Shown in pieces: positions 45,496-55,549 of a DNA stretch of 64,000 nucleotides. Position 1 is the first letter of the stretch; each line of letters begins with the position of its first letter. Location of the stretch: the NCBI GenBank assembly GCA_052161605.1, contig CP197409.1, one strand, 5' to 3'. The DNA comes from JBKCUI01 sp052161605. Its GTDB lineage: Bacteria; Planctomycetota; Planctomycetia; Pirellulales; Pirellulaceae. The notes under the pieces were generated by a model, which saw only the letters and a program-made list of their open reading frames with translations, did no database searches and was not told where the DNA came from. The position numbers and the translations under genes were made by a program.

Positions 45496-47232
45496 TTACT
45501 TATCAGGCGTCGATCGAGAACGCTTGACCGAAAACCTATGGGTGCCGATCGACCAACCGTCGGAATGCTCCATGCGCATCCAGACAACCTGCTTGCCCTT
45601 CGTATCCTTGGGTACTGGGATATCTAGCTCCACAGAACCTGGCGTTACATCTACTTCATGCCGCCATAGGACAAGATCGTTGGCGCGTTCATGATTTTTC
45701 TGCATGAGCTCCCGTTGTTCAGGGGTCCCGGCATACCGTCCGATATTAACGAGATTGGAGGGGAGCTGATCTCGATGCATTCGCAACTCAATCTGCAAAC
45801 GACCTGATCTTTGCGATTCCGCTCGAACCGAGAGCATCTCACCAGCCAGAATTTCCAGCGGCCCAGTGATTGGCAACTCGTCCGGCATTTGAATCTTGAG
45901 AAGCGGATCCCCAAGCAAATTCATGAGCCGAATGTGTTCGCGTCGTTCTGCTAACAAACTGTGATCGGGAGGACTCAATGCCCTAGCCATTTGCTCCACC
46001 GAGACCTTGTATTTCGATTTCAGCTTCGAGTTCTCGCGTTCCATCGTGCTATTTTCTAACGATCCGTCAGTTGACGAATCGTCCTGCCAGACATTGCGCT
46101 TTGCATTCACCAGGATTCGCCCCAATGTCGGCACTAACGTATTACTAGTTCCATCATCTTGACGCAAAAATGCTTCCTCGATCATCTCGCCTGCTAATTG
46201 GGAAAGTCCATAGGGCATGGTTACGCGAGAACCTCCGATGACCGCGATCGGCCCGTTAGGCTGAGTCATCAGTTGTTTTCCGAAACAAGCGACCGTGGCG
46301 TCGATTGCTCCCGTATAGCATGCCAACATGATGGCGATGGGCGGCCCATTCGGCATATCGAAACTGGGAATGTCCTCCGGAGCACAAATGCATTCGAGCT
46401 TATCGCCGTACTCGAAATGATCCAGTCGATCAATCCATCCGTGGCCAATATAAACCCAAAACAGTCCACCCTCGTTCAATCGCTTGATGTAAGTTGACTT
46501 CATCTGAAACGGGTCCGGACAATAAGGACTTGTCAGACTAGCATAGGTCATCCGGACTCGGAAGCGATCCGGTAATCCCTCGGCCAAATACCGGCGAGCA
46601 ACCGCCTCAATGGCCGCGTCAGCGAGAAACCCGAACCCACCTACCCCAGCAGTGACGTGGACATCATCTCGCCAAGCCCCAAAGTGCTTCGAGGTCTCAT
46701 ACTTAATACTTCTGGCCAGCACACGCTTTAGTTCGCTTCCTGTCTGCACAGGAATTCGCCCCACAGAAATCTCCGGACATCCGTCATCATCAATATCCCC
46801 GAACAGCACATCCGTTGACAGATTTGGCGTAAAGGCCGGCCCCAACTGAACAGTCGTTTCTAGCTGGAATGACGGCGTCAGGATTCGTCTGGCGGGAGGT
46901 GGTTCCTTGGATAATTTCGTTTCGGGGAGATCCTCAAGCACATCACCGCAGAGCAAAATGGCCTCGACCGGTGCATTAGCTTGTTCAACGATTTCAAGGA
47001 TTTGATCTCGCAAGCGAAAAGGATTGGGAATCGAATCAATTTCGATAATCTCGAACTCGCTCGATCGGTATTCGATCCATTCCTCCAAGGAAGCAGACCA
47101 ATCTGACGGCCTGACTACCAATACCTTAGGCAGTGGATCTACAGGCAGTGGATCTGCCGCGAACGATTCGACGCGCAATGCGATCCAAATCAAACCGATG
47201 ATGGCTAGAAGACCGGTAGTGCGGCGGACCAT
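45496..47232 (-). CDS. Peptidase C25 (gingipain)-like secreted protein
   Basis: 578 residues from ATG at 47232, which has AGGA six bases upstream and gives a signal peptide (about 5-25). An open frame back to 47292 overlaps the aminotransferase gene and is not needed. The domain at about 30-390 matches the caspase/gingipain-like C25 fold: VYIGHGW with the likely catalytic H264 and IMLACYTGA with the likely C305, as in the His-Cys dyad. The C-terminal 150 residues are an Ig-like/beta domain. Cys peptidases of this clan may cleave after Arg or Lys, but the specificity is not evident. It ends eleven bases from cpaE, tail to tail. Confidence 0.75.
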   Translation of the reverse strand: MVRRTTGLLAIIGLIWIALRVESFAADPLPVDPLPKVLVVRPSDWSASLEEWIEYRSSEFEIIEIDSIPNPFRLRDQILEIVEQANAPVEAILLCGDVLEDLPETKLSKEPPPARRILTPSFQLETTVQLGPAFTPNLSTDVLFGDIDDDGCPEISVGRIPVQTGSELKRVLARSIKYETSKHFGAWRDDVHVTAGVGGFGFLADAAIEAVARRYLAEGLPDRFRVRMTYASLTSPYCPDPFQMKSTYIKRLNEGGLFWVYIGHGWIDRLDHFEYGDKLECICAPEDIPSFDMPNGPPIAIMLACYTGAIDATVACFGKQLMTQPNGPIAVIGGSRVTMPYGLSQLAGEMIEEAFLRQDDGTSNTLVPTLGRILVNAKRNVWQDDSSTDGSLENSTMERENSKLKSKYKVSVEQMARALSPPDHSLLAERREHIRLMNLLGDPLLKIQMPDELPITGPLEILAGEMLSVRAESQRSGRLQIELRMHRDQLPSNLVNIGRYAGTPEQRELMQKNHERANDLVLWRHEVDVTPGSVELDIPVPKDTKGKQVVWMRMEHSDGWSIGTHRFSVKRSRSTPDK

Positions 47233-47249
47233 TGCTATCCTTTGACGTT

Positions 47250-48473
47250 CTAAGCGTTCACCAATTCCATCGTGGCAGTCTTCTCTAAACAAGCACCGAT
47301 TTGTCTCACGGCCTGACGTAGCCTGGCCTCATTCTCTACAAGCGACAATCGTAGATATCCTTCCCCGAGTGGCCCGAAACCTCCCCCCGGACTCACTGCG
47401 ACATTGCCATGTTCAAGCAGATGCATCGCAAAATCGATGGAGTTCATTCGGGAAGCCCAAGGTTCCGGAATCTTGGCCCATACGAACATGCCCGCGCGGG
47501 GCACCGAGGCTTGCCAACCGATCCGTCGCAATCCCTCAACCAATACATCGCGGCGACCTTGGTAAATCATCGATTGATGCTCGACGTTCGCCTCCGTGTC
47601 TCGCAGCGCTACGATCGAAGCGATCTGAATCGCCTGGAACATTCCGTAATCATAGTACCCTTTGATGGTGGCTAAAGCCTTTACCATTTCTGCATTGCCC
47701 GAGCAAAATCCAACCCGCCAGCCGGCCATATTGTATCCTTTGCTCATCGTCGTAAACTCCACGCCGACGTCCTTTGCACCGGGGGCTGACAAAAACGAAG
47801 GAGGCACGTATCCATCAAACGCGACGTCCGCGTAAGCGAAATCGCTGATCACCATTAGACCGTATTTCTTGGCCAGCTTCACGACATCGACAAAGAACTC
47901 CGGTTCGACCGTGACGGTCGACGGATTGTGAGGATAATTGATGATCAACAGTTTTGGTCGAGGAAAAAAGTGCTCGCACGTGTAAGCGATGTTGGAAAGA
48001 TATTTCTCGGTATTCGAAACGTCCAAGGCAACCACGTTCCCAGAAGCGAGAATCACACCATACATGTGAACCGGGAAGTAGGGAGCTGGAATGATGGCGG
48101 TGTCTCCTGCCCCGATCAGCCCCAAAAGCATGTGCGAAAAACCCTCTTTGGAACCTAAGCAAACGATCGTCTCTGTCTCAGGGTCCAACCTCACGCCGTA
48201 CTTGCGAAGGTATTTGCTCGTCACCTCACGCCTGAGGTTCAATATCCCGTTAGCTTTAGAGTAACCGTGATTGGTCGGGTCCTTGGCAGCTTCTGCAAGC
48301 TTGGCGATCACCGACGGATCTGGTGGGTCTGAGGGATTCCCCATTCCCATGTCGATCAGATCATGGCCCGCCCGTCGCTTTTGATACAACAAACCATTGA
48401 TTCGACCGAAAAGATAAGGCGGCAGTCGATGGACGCGGGGTGCTAACTCAATGGGGATTTTACCTGGATTCAT
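47250..48473 (-). CDS. alaC: Alanine-type aminotransferase AlaC
   Basis: 407 residues from ATG at 48473; a TTG at 48491 would add six residues. A fold type I aminotransferase that strongly resembles E. coli AlaC, which moves an amino group between alanine and 2-oxoglutarate. Visible are the substrate-entry RLPPYLFGRIN, the MGMGNPSDPPDP motif, YPHNPS (PLP contact), SDFAYADVAFDGY and the PLP-lysine motif SKGYNMAGWR with K245. The C-terminal PGGGFGPLGEGYLRLSLVEN contains the substrate-carboxylate Arg. It is separated by 17 bases from the C25-like gene downstream on the same strand, so the two may form a transcript although no functional link is obvious. Confidence 0.9.
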   Translation of the reverse strand: MNPGKIPIELAPRVHRLPPYLFGRINGLLYQKRRAGHDLIDMGMGNPSDPPDPSVIAKLAEAAKDPTNHGYSKANGILNLRREVTSKYLRKYGVRLDPETETIVCLGSKEGFSHMLLGLIGAGDTAIIPAPYFPVHMYGVILASGNVVALDVSNTEKYLSNIAYTCEHFFPRPKLLIINYPHNPSTVTVEPEFFVDVVKLAKKYGLMVISDFAYADVAFDGYVPPSFLSAPGAKDVGVEFTTMSKGYNMAGWRVGFCSGNAEMVKALATIKGYYDYGMFQAIQIASIVALRDTEANVEHQSMIYQGRRDVLVEGLRRIGWQASVPRAGMFVWAKIPEPWASRMNSIDFAMHLLEHGNVAVSPGGGFGPLGEGYLRLSLVENEARLRQAVRQIGACLEKTATMELVNA

Positions 48474-48738
48474 ATTCTGTTTGGTTTGCAATGTGGTTGT
48501 CGTGCGGACCGGACGTCGGAGCTAATACCTGCGAACTCACTACCTACCATGATAGGATATCGCCCCGAGGGGTTCGAAGAAAGCCAGAAGTTTCCTCGGC
48601 GTGGATGCAGATTCGCGTTTCTCAAGCCCCTCACCGAGCGACTGTAGAAGCCAAGCTAATCGCAACCAGGTGTTGTTCACTCCATCAGGCTTGCCTGACG
48701 GAATGGTGGCAAACCATAGATGACGAATGGGGGGCCCC

Positions 48739-48785
48739 CTGAGGAACGAAGAGTTTGGCGAACCGGCACGCCCTTCGTTCCTCAG
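48739..48785. repeat. 13-bp perfect inverted repeat with inner stem
   Basis: CTGAGGAACGAAG (48739-48751) and CTTCGTTCCTCAG (48773-48785) are perfect inverted copies separated by 21 bases. Inside, GGCG (48757-48760) and CGCC (48769-48772) pair too. The palindrome GGGGCCCC adjoins on the left (48731-48738). It lies in the roughly 410-base gap between alaC and the acyltransferase gene, which otherwise holds no supported gene. It could be a REP-like element, a regulator site or an RNA. No T-run follows on either strand, so it is not a standard terminator. Confidence 0.8.
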
Positions 48786-48883
48786 AGCGTACCACCCGGA
48801 ACTGATGCCTTGTGCTCGCCACACGTTCTTTGAAAGGTGATAAGCTAATACGAACATTTGAGTTACTGTGTAGGAGCATTAGG

Positions 48884-50197
48884 ATGGCTGCTGAAAATGA
48901 CATGGCGGTGGGGACGGTGATAACCCCTGAAACGAATCACTTGAGTACAGAAAAGGAACGTGAAGGGGCTCTGAATCGCAGACGCATACCTAGCATTGAT
49001 GTCTATCGAGGCATGGTCATGTTCCTGATGATTGCTGAAGTGCTGCGGCTATGGAAACTGCGGGAAGTTTTTGATCAAGATAATCTGAGTGGTAAGATCG
49101 CTGAATGGATCCGTTTCCACACCACGCATGTGGAGTGGGTTGGTTGCTCGCTGCACGACATGATTCAGCCAAGCTTTACGTTCTTGGTCGGAGTTTCGAT
49201 GGTGTTCTCGCTCTCGGCAAGAATGTCCAAAGGACAAACCAAGCTTCAGATGTTTGCCCACGCCATGAGCCGCAGTTTGATTCTGGTGTTTTTAGGGATT
49301 TTTTTGAGGAGCCTCGGCAAGCCTCAAACGAACTTCACGTTCGATGACACCTTGACTCAAATTGGCCTGGGATATTGGGCCCTTTACCTCGTGGCAGGGT
49401 GGACCAATCGCTCCATCGCGATCGTATTGGCAGCCGTACTGGTCGGATACTGGGGAGCTTTTGTCGCCTACCCAAAACCACCGGCGGGGTTCGATTATGC
49501 GGCCGTAGGGGTGCCCGCGGACTGGGCAGGCCACTGGACGGAGGGGCTGCTGGTTCACTTCAACAAGAACTCGAATCTAGCATGGGCCTTTGATTGCTGG
49601 TGGATGAATCTGTTTCCAAGACCAACGGAATTTTTATATTCTGGTGGGGGATACGCGACGCTGAGTTTTGTACCTACCTTTGCGACGATGCTACTCGGTT
49701 TGGTGGCAGGGCGGATCCTCCAGAGCATTACAGAGCCTGGGCAGCAGTTAGGACTGCTCGTAGCGGTTGGCTGTGGGTGCATGATTGCGGGCTACGGACT
49801 CGATTGGTTTGGAGTCTGTCCTGTTGTAAAGCGAATCTGGACTTCGAGCTGGGTACTTTGGAGCGGTGGAATCTGTTTCTTATGGCTCGCGGTTCTGAGC
49901 CTGATCTGCGACACGTGGCGATTCGACACCTGGGGTGGATTCTTCTTGGTAGTGGGGGCGAACTCGATTGTGGCTTACGTGATGTCATGGACCTTGAAGG
50001 TGCCGACTAGTGAAGCCCTGTTGCGGCATTTCGGCGGTTGGTTTGAATCAGCAGCGAAGAGTTTAGCTGCTTTTGCTTCCACAGAAGAGTCGGCGATCCC
50101 CCTCGTCCAAGAGCTGCTCGTCGGTCTGGGAGTACTGGGCGTATTTTGGCTGATCTTGTATTGGTTGTACCGTCAAAAAATCTTTGTACGAATCTAG
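48884..50197 (+). CDS. DUF5009/NagX-like multi-pass acyltransferase
   Basis: 437 residues from ATG at 48884, chosen because AGGAG lies eight bases upstream; the frame opens at 48812. About ten membrane helices follow a polar N-terminus. IDVYRGMVMFLMIAEV and CSLHDMIQPSFTFLVGVSM are the family signature (DUF5009, related to heparan-alpha-glucosaminide N-acetyltransferase), and the His in this segment is the likely acyl acceptor. It probably transfers an acetyl group across the membrane to a sugar, the sugar being unknown. The stretch at 140-190 forms a periplasmic loop. The gene lies alone between the inverted repeat and the divergently oriented RND pump 2. Confidence 0.85.
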   Translation: MAAENDMAVGTVITPETNHLSTEKEREGALNRRRIPSIDVYRGMVMFLMIAEVLRLWKLREVFDQDNLSGKIAEWIRFHTTHVEWVGCSLHDMIQPSFTFLVGVSMVFSLSARMSKGQTKLQMFAHAMSRSLILVFLGIFLRSLGKPQTNFTFDDTLTQIGLGYWALYLVAGWTNRSIAIVLAAVLVGYWGAFVAYPKPPAGFDYAAVGVPADWAGHWTEGLLVHFNKNSNLAWAFDCWWMNLFPRPTEFLYSGGGYATLSFVPTFATMLLGLVAGRILQSITEPGQQLGLLVAVGCGCMIAGYGLDWFGVCPVVKRIWTSSWVLWSGGICFLWLAVLSLICDTWRFDTWGGFFLVVGANSIVAYVMSWTLKVPTSEALLRHFGGWFESAAKSLAAFASTEESAIPLVQELLVGLGVLGVFWLILYWLYRQKIFVRI

Positions 50198-50249
50198 CGG
50201 CAGTTTCATCGCAAGTTTAATTAATCATGCTTCCCCTTGAGATGTCTAC

Positions 50250-53200
50250 TCAACTCGAACTATTCATAGCTAAAGCTGGTGCAGGCAGTGAATCCGAGGG
50301 CTTCGGTTCACTGGCATGCTCGTCCGCTTCGCTCCAATCTCCGTTGAACTGCTCCTTGGTGTAGGCGAACAGAGCGTAATTTTTATAAAGGAAAGGTACG
50401 ACAAAAAGGACCAGGAAAGTTGACGCCATCAAACCAAATGCGAGAGCATTCGCCATCGGAATGAGGACTTGTGCCTGAAAAGATTTCTCCAACAGCATCG
50501 GTAACAACCCTGAGATCGTCGTCACGCTGGTGAGAAAAATCGGGCGTAGACGCCTCGCACCACTTGTCATCAGAGCCTCGGTTACAGGCATACCACCTCG
50601 AACTCGTTGGTTAATGAAGTCGAGCAAAACGATGGAATCGTTTACGACAACCCCTGCGAGTGGGACCATACCAAATAAACTAAACAAGGTAATCGGTAAC
50701 CCCTGTATAGCATGCCCGAAAATAGCTCCTACGATACCAAACGGCACGATTAAAAGAACAATAAACGGCTGCAAGTAGGAATTGAACTGAAACACCAGCA
50801 GTAGGTACATGCAGGCCATGGCGAGCGTAAAACCGATGAGCAAGCTCGAGAAAGACTCGGCCGTCTCTTTCTGCTGGCCCTCCCATGAGAAGCGAAGGGC
50901 GGGGAATCTCTCTTGGAGTTCAGGCACCAATTCCGCTTTCAAATCTCTCGCGACGATTTCCGCATTGGCTATGGCCGTATCCAAGTCGGCAGTGACGGTA
51001 ACAGACCGCATTTGGTTTACGCGGTTAATTTCGGAATAGCCTCTAGCAATGGTAATGTCGGCCACTTCGGTAATGGGTCGCTCCACATTGTCAGCCCCGC
51101 GGACCCGGATCTCTTGCAAGTCCGCTAACGAACGCCTTTGCTCGATGGGATAGCGAACCATTAGCTTCACTTCGTTTCGCCCCCGTTGCAATCTCATGAC
51201 TTCAGCACCGTAGTAGGCATTCCGAACGGTTTCAGCTAAGTCCGAAACGGTGATACCCAATGGCTTGGCAGATTCTTTGACCGCAAACTGGAACTCAATT
51301 TTTCCTGCACCATTGTCATCCTGGATATCGTAGACTCCACCAAATTTGCTGAGGGCCTCTTTGGCCGCTAGTACGGCCACCTCGAGATCCTTCTCGTTGT
51401 CGCGGGGAGCGAGTATCTTAAATTCGAGAGGCTTACCTCCAGGCCCGATATTAGCAGCTCGATAGGTTACCCGTTCCGCACCAGGGAAAACCCCGGCCTC
51501 TTCACGCCACATATTGATGATTTCGGTGCTGGTTCGATTTCGAAGGGTAGCATCATGGATCTCTACATTGATTTGCCCAACATGTGAGCCACTCACCCGC
51601 TCCCCTGCACCAGGGTTACCGGTGGTAGCGGCACCGATCTGCAGAAACGTCAACTTTACCGGCCCTCTTGTACCCGTAGGCGAATCAGGTTCGGGTGTTT
51701 TATTGATTCCCTTGGCATCTTCCTCCTCTGCGATTCGCTCGCTTACGCGTTGGATAGCTGCCTCCATCCGACGTGCTGCGTCCGCCGTAATCGCCTCAGG
51801 CGTTCCGTCTGGATAGATCACTTGGCCAATGATGGTCTTTCCATCGGTCGCGGGGAAGAACTCAAACGGAACCAATCCCGACCGAATGAAACCCGCTGCC
51901 GTTAAAATCGCAGCTGCCCCCACAGAGATCGGGACAGTCGGGTAATCGAGAACGACTCGTAACACTTTGGGATAAATGGCAGTACCTAACCAATCCATAA
52001 AGCGTGTTGCGTATCTCCCCAGCCAGGTGAACGGAATCTCGATGATGTCGATCAGGTTGCTCCAACCCCGAGCTAGTCTCTGCGCTAGAGATCGTGGTGT
52101 CTTCGATTCATGGCACAAGTGCCCAGGCAATGCAAACGTACATTCGAGCAATGAAAGTAAAAGCATGGCGATGATCGCCGTTGGCATGACGGCAATAAAC
52201 TTGCCCATCACCCCTGACACATTGTAAAGCGGAATAAATGCGATAATGGTCGTTGCAATACTGGAGTAAACGCTACCGATCACTTCCGACGTCCCATCAA
52301 CAGCCGCTTGAAAGAGACTCTTGTTCATGGCTCGGTGCGCGTAGATGTTTTCGCCTACCACGATCGCGTCATCCACAACAATTCCAACGGCCATAAGGAA
52401 CGCGAACATCGATAGCATGTTCAGCGTCTCGCCAAATGCGAATAAAACCAGTCCTGCTCCCAGGATGCAAATGGGAATTCCGAAGGCGACCCAAAACGCC
52501 AAACGAAACTCTAAGAAAATGGCCAAGATCAAAAAGACGATCAGCCCACCTTGTATACCGTTACCTCGCAGCATACGAATTCGGTCTCGGACATCTACAC
52601 TTTCATCTCCCCATGCCTTGATTTCGAATCCTTTAGGAGGGGTAACCGACTTAACGAAGGCATGAACCGCGTCAGAAATCTCTAGCAGATCCTCGCTGCT
52701 GGTGCGTGTGACCTCGATCACGATCGCTGATTGACCGTTCACTTCGTTTATAGCGCTGATATCGTCAAACTCATCTCGTACCTTGCCAATATCACCAACC
52801 GTTAGTACGACTCCGTTCGGACGGGTAAGGACCGGTAGCTTGGCAATCTCTTCTCCGATTTCCCGTTTGTTCTTGCCCCGCAATAGAATCTCTTGCCCGT
52901 CGCTTTTGAGCTGACCACTAGGAAGCTCGACATTCTCGCGTCTTAAGAGGTTGGCGATGGCAGATAGGGTCAAGCCGTATTTGCGTAACGTGTCTTCATC
53001 GATCTCAACATCTATTTGATACGGCTTGGTGTTGAGCAAATTGGCTTGGGATACCTGTTTTAGCTCTATCAATCGCTCTCGAATATTTTCGGCGTAATCT
53101 CTCAGCTTGGCCACCGTTTCGGGACTATCATCATCGGGACCGATAATCGCCACACGAATAGCTGGAGTGCGAAACGTAATTTGCTCGACGGTCGATTTCT

Positions 53201-53573
53201 CGCTTCGCTCCGGAAAAAACACCGAAACGCGATCGACTGCTGATCGTATTTCAGAAAGTGTTTTTTGAGCATCAACTCCTGTTTTTAATTCCGCGAGGGT
53301 ATACCCACCACCTTCACGACAAATACTGGTGATGCGTTTGATCCCAGAAATCGATTGAATCGATTCCTCAACCTTCTGGCAGATACCGCTTTCGACTTCG
53401 TCTGGAGTCGCTCCCGGGTAAGGAACGGTGACCAAAATGACATCCAACTGAAACTCAGGAAAGGTTTCTCGTCGCATGGACATAAAAGAAAACAATCCCG
53501 CAACCACCAGAATGACGAGCAGAACGTTGATTCCCGTCAGATTCTTAACGGACCAATTTATGATGTTTTTCAT
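50250..53573 (-). CDS. RND efflux transporter permease (pump 2)
   Basis: 1107 residues from ATG at 53573 (a TTG start at 53603 would overlap the adaptor gene). It starts with the membrane helix MKNIINWSVKNLTGINVLLVILVVAG. Two periplasmic loops and about 12 helices follow. The proton-relay segment MAVGIVVDDAIVVGENIYAH has both canonical Asp residues, unlike pump 1. Other marks are RRETFPEF at the first loop and TISGLLPMLLEKSFQAQVLIPMA near the C-terminus, similar to hydrophobe/amphiphile or CusA-related pumps. The adaptor gene precedes it with only 13 bases between. No outer-membrane channel gene is adjacent. Confidence 0.92.
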   Translation of the reverse strand: MKNIINWSVKNLTGINVLLVILVVAGLFSFMSMRRETFPEFQLDVILVTVPYPGATPDEVESGICQKVEESIQSISGIKRITSICREGGGYTLAELKTGVDAQKTLSEIRSAVDRVSVFFPERSEKSTVEQITFRTPAIRVAIIGPDDDSPETVAKLRDYAENIRERLIELKQVSQANLLNTKPYQIDVEIDEDTLRKYGLTLSAIANLLRRENVELPSGQLKSDGQEILLRGKNKREIGEEIAKLPVLTRPNGVVLTVGDIGKVRDEFDDISAINEVNGQSAIVIEVTRTSSEDLLEISDAVHAFVKSVTPPKGFEIKAWGDESVDVRDRIRMLRGNGIQGGLIVFLILAIFLEFRLAFWVAFGIPICILGAGLVLFAFGETLNMLSMFAFLMAVGIVVDDAIVVGENIYAHRAMNKSLFQAAVDGTSEVIGSVYSSIATTIIAFIPLYNVSGVMGKFIAVMPTAIIAMLLLSLLECTFALPGHLCHESKTPRSLAQRLARGWSNLIDIIEIPFTWLGRYATRFMDWLGTAIYPKVLRVVLDYPTVPISVGAAAILTAAGFIRSGLVPFEFFPATDGKTIIGQVIYPDGTPEAITADAARRMEAAIQRVSERIAEEEDAKGINKTPEPDSPTGTRGPVKLTFLQIGAATTGNPGAGERVSGSHVGQINVEIHDATLRNRTSTEIINMWREEAGVFPGAERVTYRAANIGPGGKPLEFKILAPRDNEKDLEVAVLAAKEALSKFGGVYDIQDDNGAGKIEFQFAVKESAKPLGITVSDLAETVRNAYYGAEVMRLQRGRNEVKLMVRYPIEQRRSLADLQEIRVRGADNVERPITEVADITIARGYSEINRVNQMRSVTVTADLDTAIANAEIVARDLKAELVPELQERFPALRFSWEGQQKETAESFSSLLIGFTLAMACMYLLLVFQFNSYLQPFIVLLIVPFGIVGAIFGHAIQGLPITLFSLFGMVPLAGVVVNDSIVLLDFINQRVRGGMPVTEALMTSGARRLRPIFLTSVTTISGLLPMLLEKSFQAQVLIPMANALAFGLMASTFLVLFVVPFLYKNYALFAYTKEQFNGDWSEADEHASEPKPSDSLPAPALAMNSSS

Positions 53574-53586
53574 TTTTGCGTCCCAA

Positions 53587-55182
53587 TCAATCCTTGCTCT
53601 CAACTACCGGCGAATCCGTCAACTGTTTTATCTGAAATCGCACCTGATCCGAGCCGTCTCCGGTAACGTTTGCTAGAGGTGAGACAATGACTAGATCATT
53701 TGGCTGTAGCTGATCACTTCCCTGAACGACCCAGTACTCAGCTCCCGAAGGGCCAATACTGACAAGGTTTACCACATTGACACCCCCAGTGACCAATAAT
53801 CTACCTGCCTGCCACTCATCGGGGTTGATGCTGATGGGGGCGTTCTTTTGGGATGCGGTTGGAGTTGCTGGTTCAACTTTTATATCGTCAGCTGTGGAAC
53901 CGTCCTCATCAGGAGCTACTAAAGAATCATCTGGTTCAAATTTCCATAGCTGGTTTCCCGGTTTAAGTGCCAACTTGGGAACAAGAACAATATTCTTTGG
54001 AGGAATGGTATGAATCCGGCATTGTACGAACATGCCCCGAACCAGCGCAGGCATACCAGAATCGGATACACTGGGTAGCTTTTCTCCGTTGACAAAAACC
54101 TCGCTAGGTTTTTCCACTTGAATGCGCACGGGGATGGTTCGGCTTTGAGCATCTAGCCCCAAACCTTCGTAGCGACTCAGCTTCCCTTTCCACTCGTAGG
54201 TAGTACCCTCTCGTCCCGCGATTCGGTAGGAAACGGTTACATCGGTATGTGGCAGTTGGTAGCTAGATGCCGACAACAGGGTTCTCACCTTGGGAGTATC
54301 TAACCCGTCAAGGGGTTGTTCGAGAATGAGCAACAACTGATCGGATCGCAGATTGCAACTAACCTCCACCCGTTCGGTATCCTCGATTACACAAAGAGTC
54401 GCACCCTTCTGAACATACGAGTCCGTTTGAACGCTCTCGGTGACAATCACTCCGTCGATGGGAGAGACGATTTTGGTTCGTTCCAAATTCACTCGTGCCT
54501 GTTGTAACTGGGAGGCCGCCAAACGCTCCGCCATCTTGAGCCTGGAACGACGGGTCTCCAAGGTTTGAATCTGGTTGATAATCGTAAGTCGCTGATTGGC
54601 GCTGGCGACCCGCGATCGCTTGGCCTGGTCTAGCTCGGACTCGCTGGCGAACCCTTTCGGTAGGGCTTGAAGTCGAGCGAAATCTTTCTCGATAATGGCC
54701 AGCTCCTCTTCCGCTAGCTCGAGCAAATCGCGGGAATTGGAGATATCCTGGTCCAACTCTCGTTGCTGGGCGTACTCGCTCTCTTGCATCGCATCCAAGC
54801 GTTCCACCTCCAATTCAAAATCGGTCGGATCGAGTTCGAAGAGAACCTCGCCACGCTTTACGAAACGCCCAATCTGGCACGATTCGCTCTTGAAGCGAAT
54901 GCGTCCTGCCACCTCAACCGCTAGATTTATCTGACGGTACGAAACCACTGTTCCCGTAACTAGGACATCCAGCGTTTCCAGCGCACCGGAATCTACTACC
55001 TTGTCCACCGAAACGATCGGCAACTTTCTGAGCTTGGAAATCGTGTCGCGGCCATCTACCGGCGCCTTTTTCGGTTGCTGACGGCCTAATGCAAAAAAAG
55101 CACCGACCCCCACCGCTACGAAAACGAGCGGCAGCAGCACGCCAAATACGATAGCCCTCGAGGCTTTCACGGTCTGATTCAC
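53587..55182 (-). CDS. RND efflux periplasmic adaptor (pump 2)
   Basis: 531 residues, longer than the usual 370-400. A signal anchor at about 10-32 begins it. The lipoyl half RFVKRGEVLFELDPTDFELEVERL is followed by a long coiled-coil hairpin (about 115-220) and then KIVSPIDGVIVTESVQTDSYVQKGATL. A beta-barrel and membrane-proximal domain follow. A Pro/Asp-rich insert lies around 415-450 and accounts for part of the length. It should bridge pump 2 to an outer-membrane channel. The permease start is 13 bases downstream on the same strand. Confidence 0.88.
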   Translation of the reverse strand: MNQTVKASRAIVFGVLLPLVFVAVGVGAFFALGRQQPKKAPVDGRDTISKLRKLPIVSVDKVVDSGALETLDVLVTGTVVSYRQINLAVEVAGRIRFKSESCQIGRFVKRGEVLFELDPTDFELEVERLDAMQESEYAQQRELDQDISNSRDLLELAEEELAIIEKDFARLQALPKGFASESELDQAKRSRVASANQRLTIINQIQTLETRRSRLKMAERLAASQLQQARVNLERTKIVSPIDGVIVTESVQTDSYVQKGATLCVIEDTERVEVSCNLRSDQLLLILEQPLDGLDTPKVRTLLSASSYQLPHTDVTVSYRIAGREGTTYEWKGKLSRYEGLGLDAQSRTIPVRIQVEKPSEVFVNGEKLPSVSDSGMPALVRGMFVQCRIHTIPPKNIVLVPKLALKPGNQLWKFEPDDSLVAPDEDGSTADDIKVEPATPTASQKNAPISINPDEWQAGRLLVTGGVNVVNLVSIGPSGAEYWVVQGSDQLQPNDLVIVSPLANVTGDGSDQVRFQIKQLTDSPVVESKD

Positions 55183-55549
55183 AAATCAAGTCCATCAATA
55201 GAAAGGAGCCCCGATCACCTGGAACGCACACCGTCTCCAGCTCGGAGTCAAACAAGATTCGTATTCTATTCGGAATCTTTGATTTTACCTACCGATTCTA
55301 GGAAAGGATCAAGAGCACAAGAACCGCTACTTGCAATTCTCAACCCTTATAACCTCAGAGCAGCCACAAAATCTTTTGTCAAAAACGTCAGCTCCGGCAT
55401 TAAACCGTTCCTGAGTTGCCCGTAAAAAGTTGCCCGCAAAATCAGCAAGACGATTGCCCAGCGACATTCTCAAAGGTCACTTAGCTCACGTTAATCGCAG
55501 ACAAGGCACGGCTGGGCACCCCTGCATTTGGACGCCACAATGCCAACGC
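55183..55549. other. Intergenic region
   Basis: About 370 bases between ilvE and the RND adaptor gene, both on the minus strand. Only short, unconvincing frames are present. Presumably it holds the promoter for the pump 2 genes; I see nothing further to support. Confidence 0.35.
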
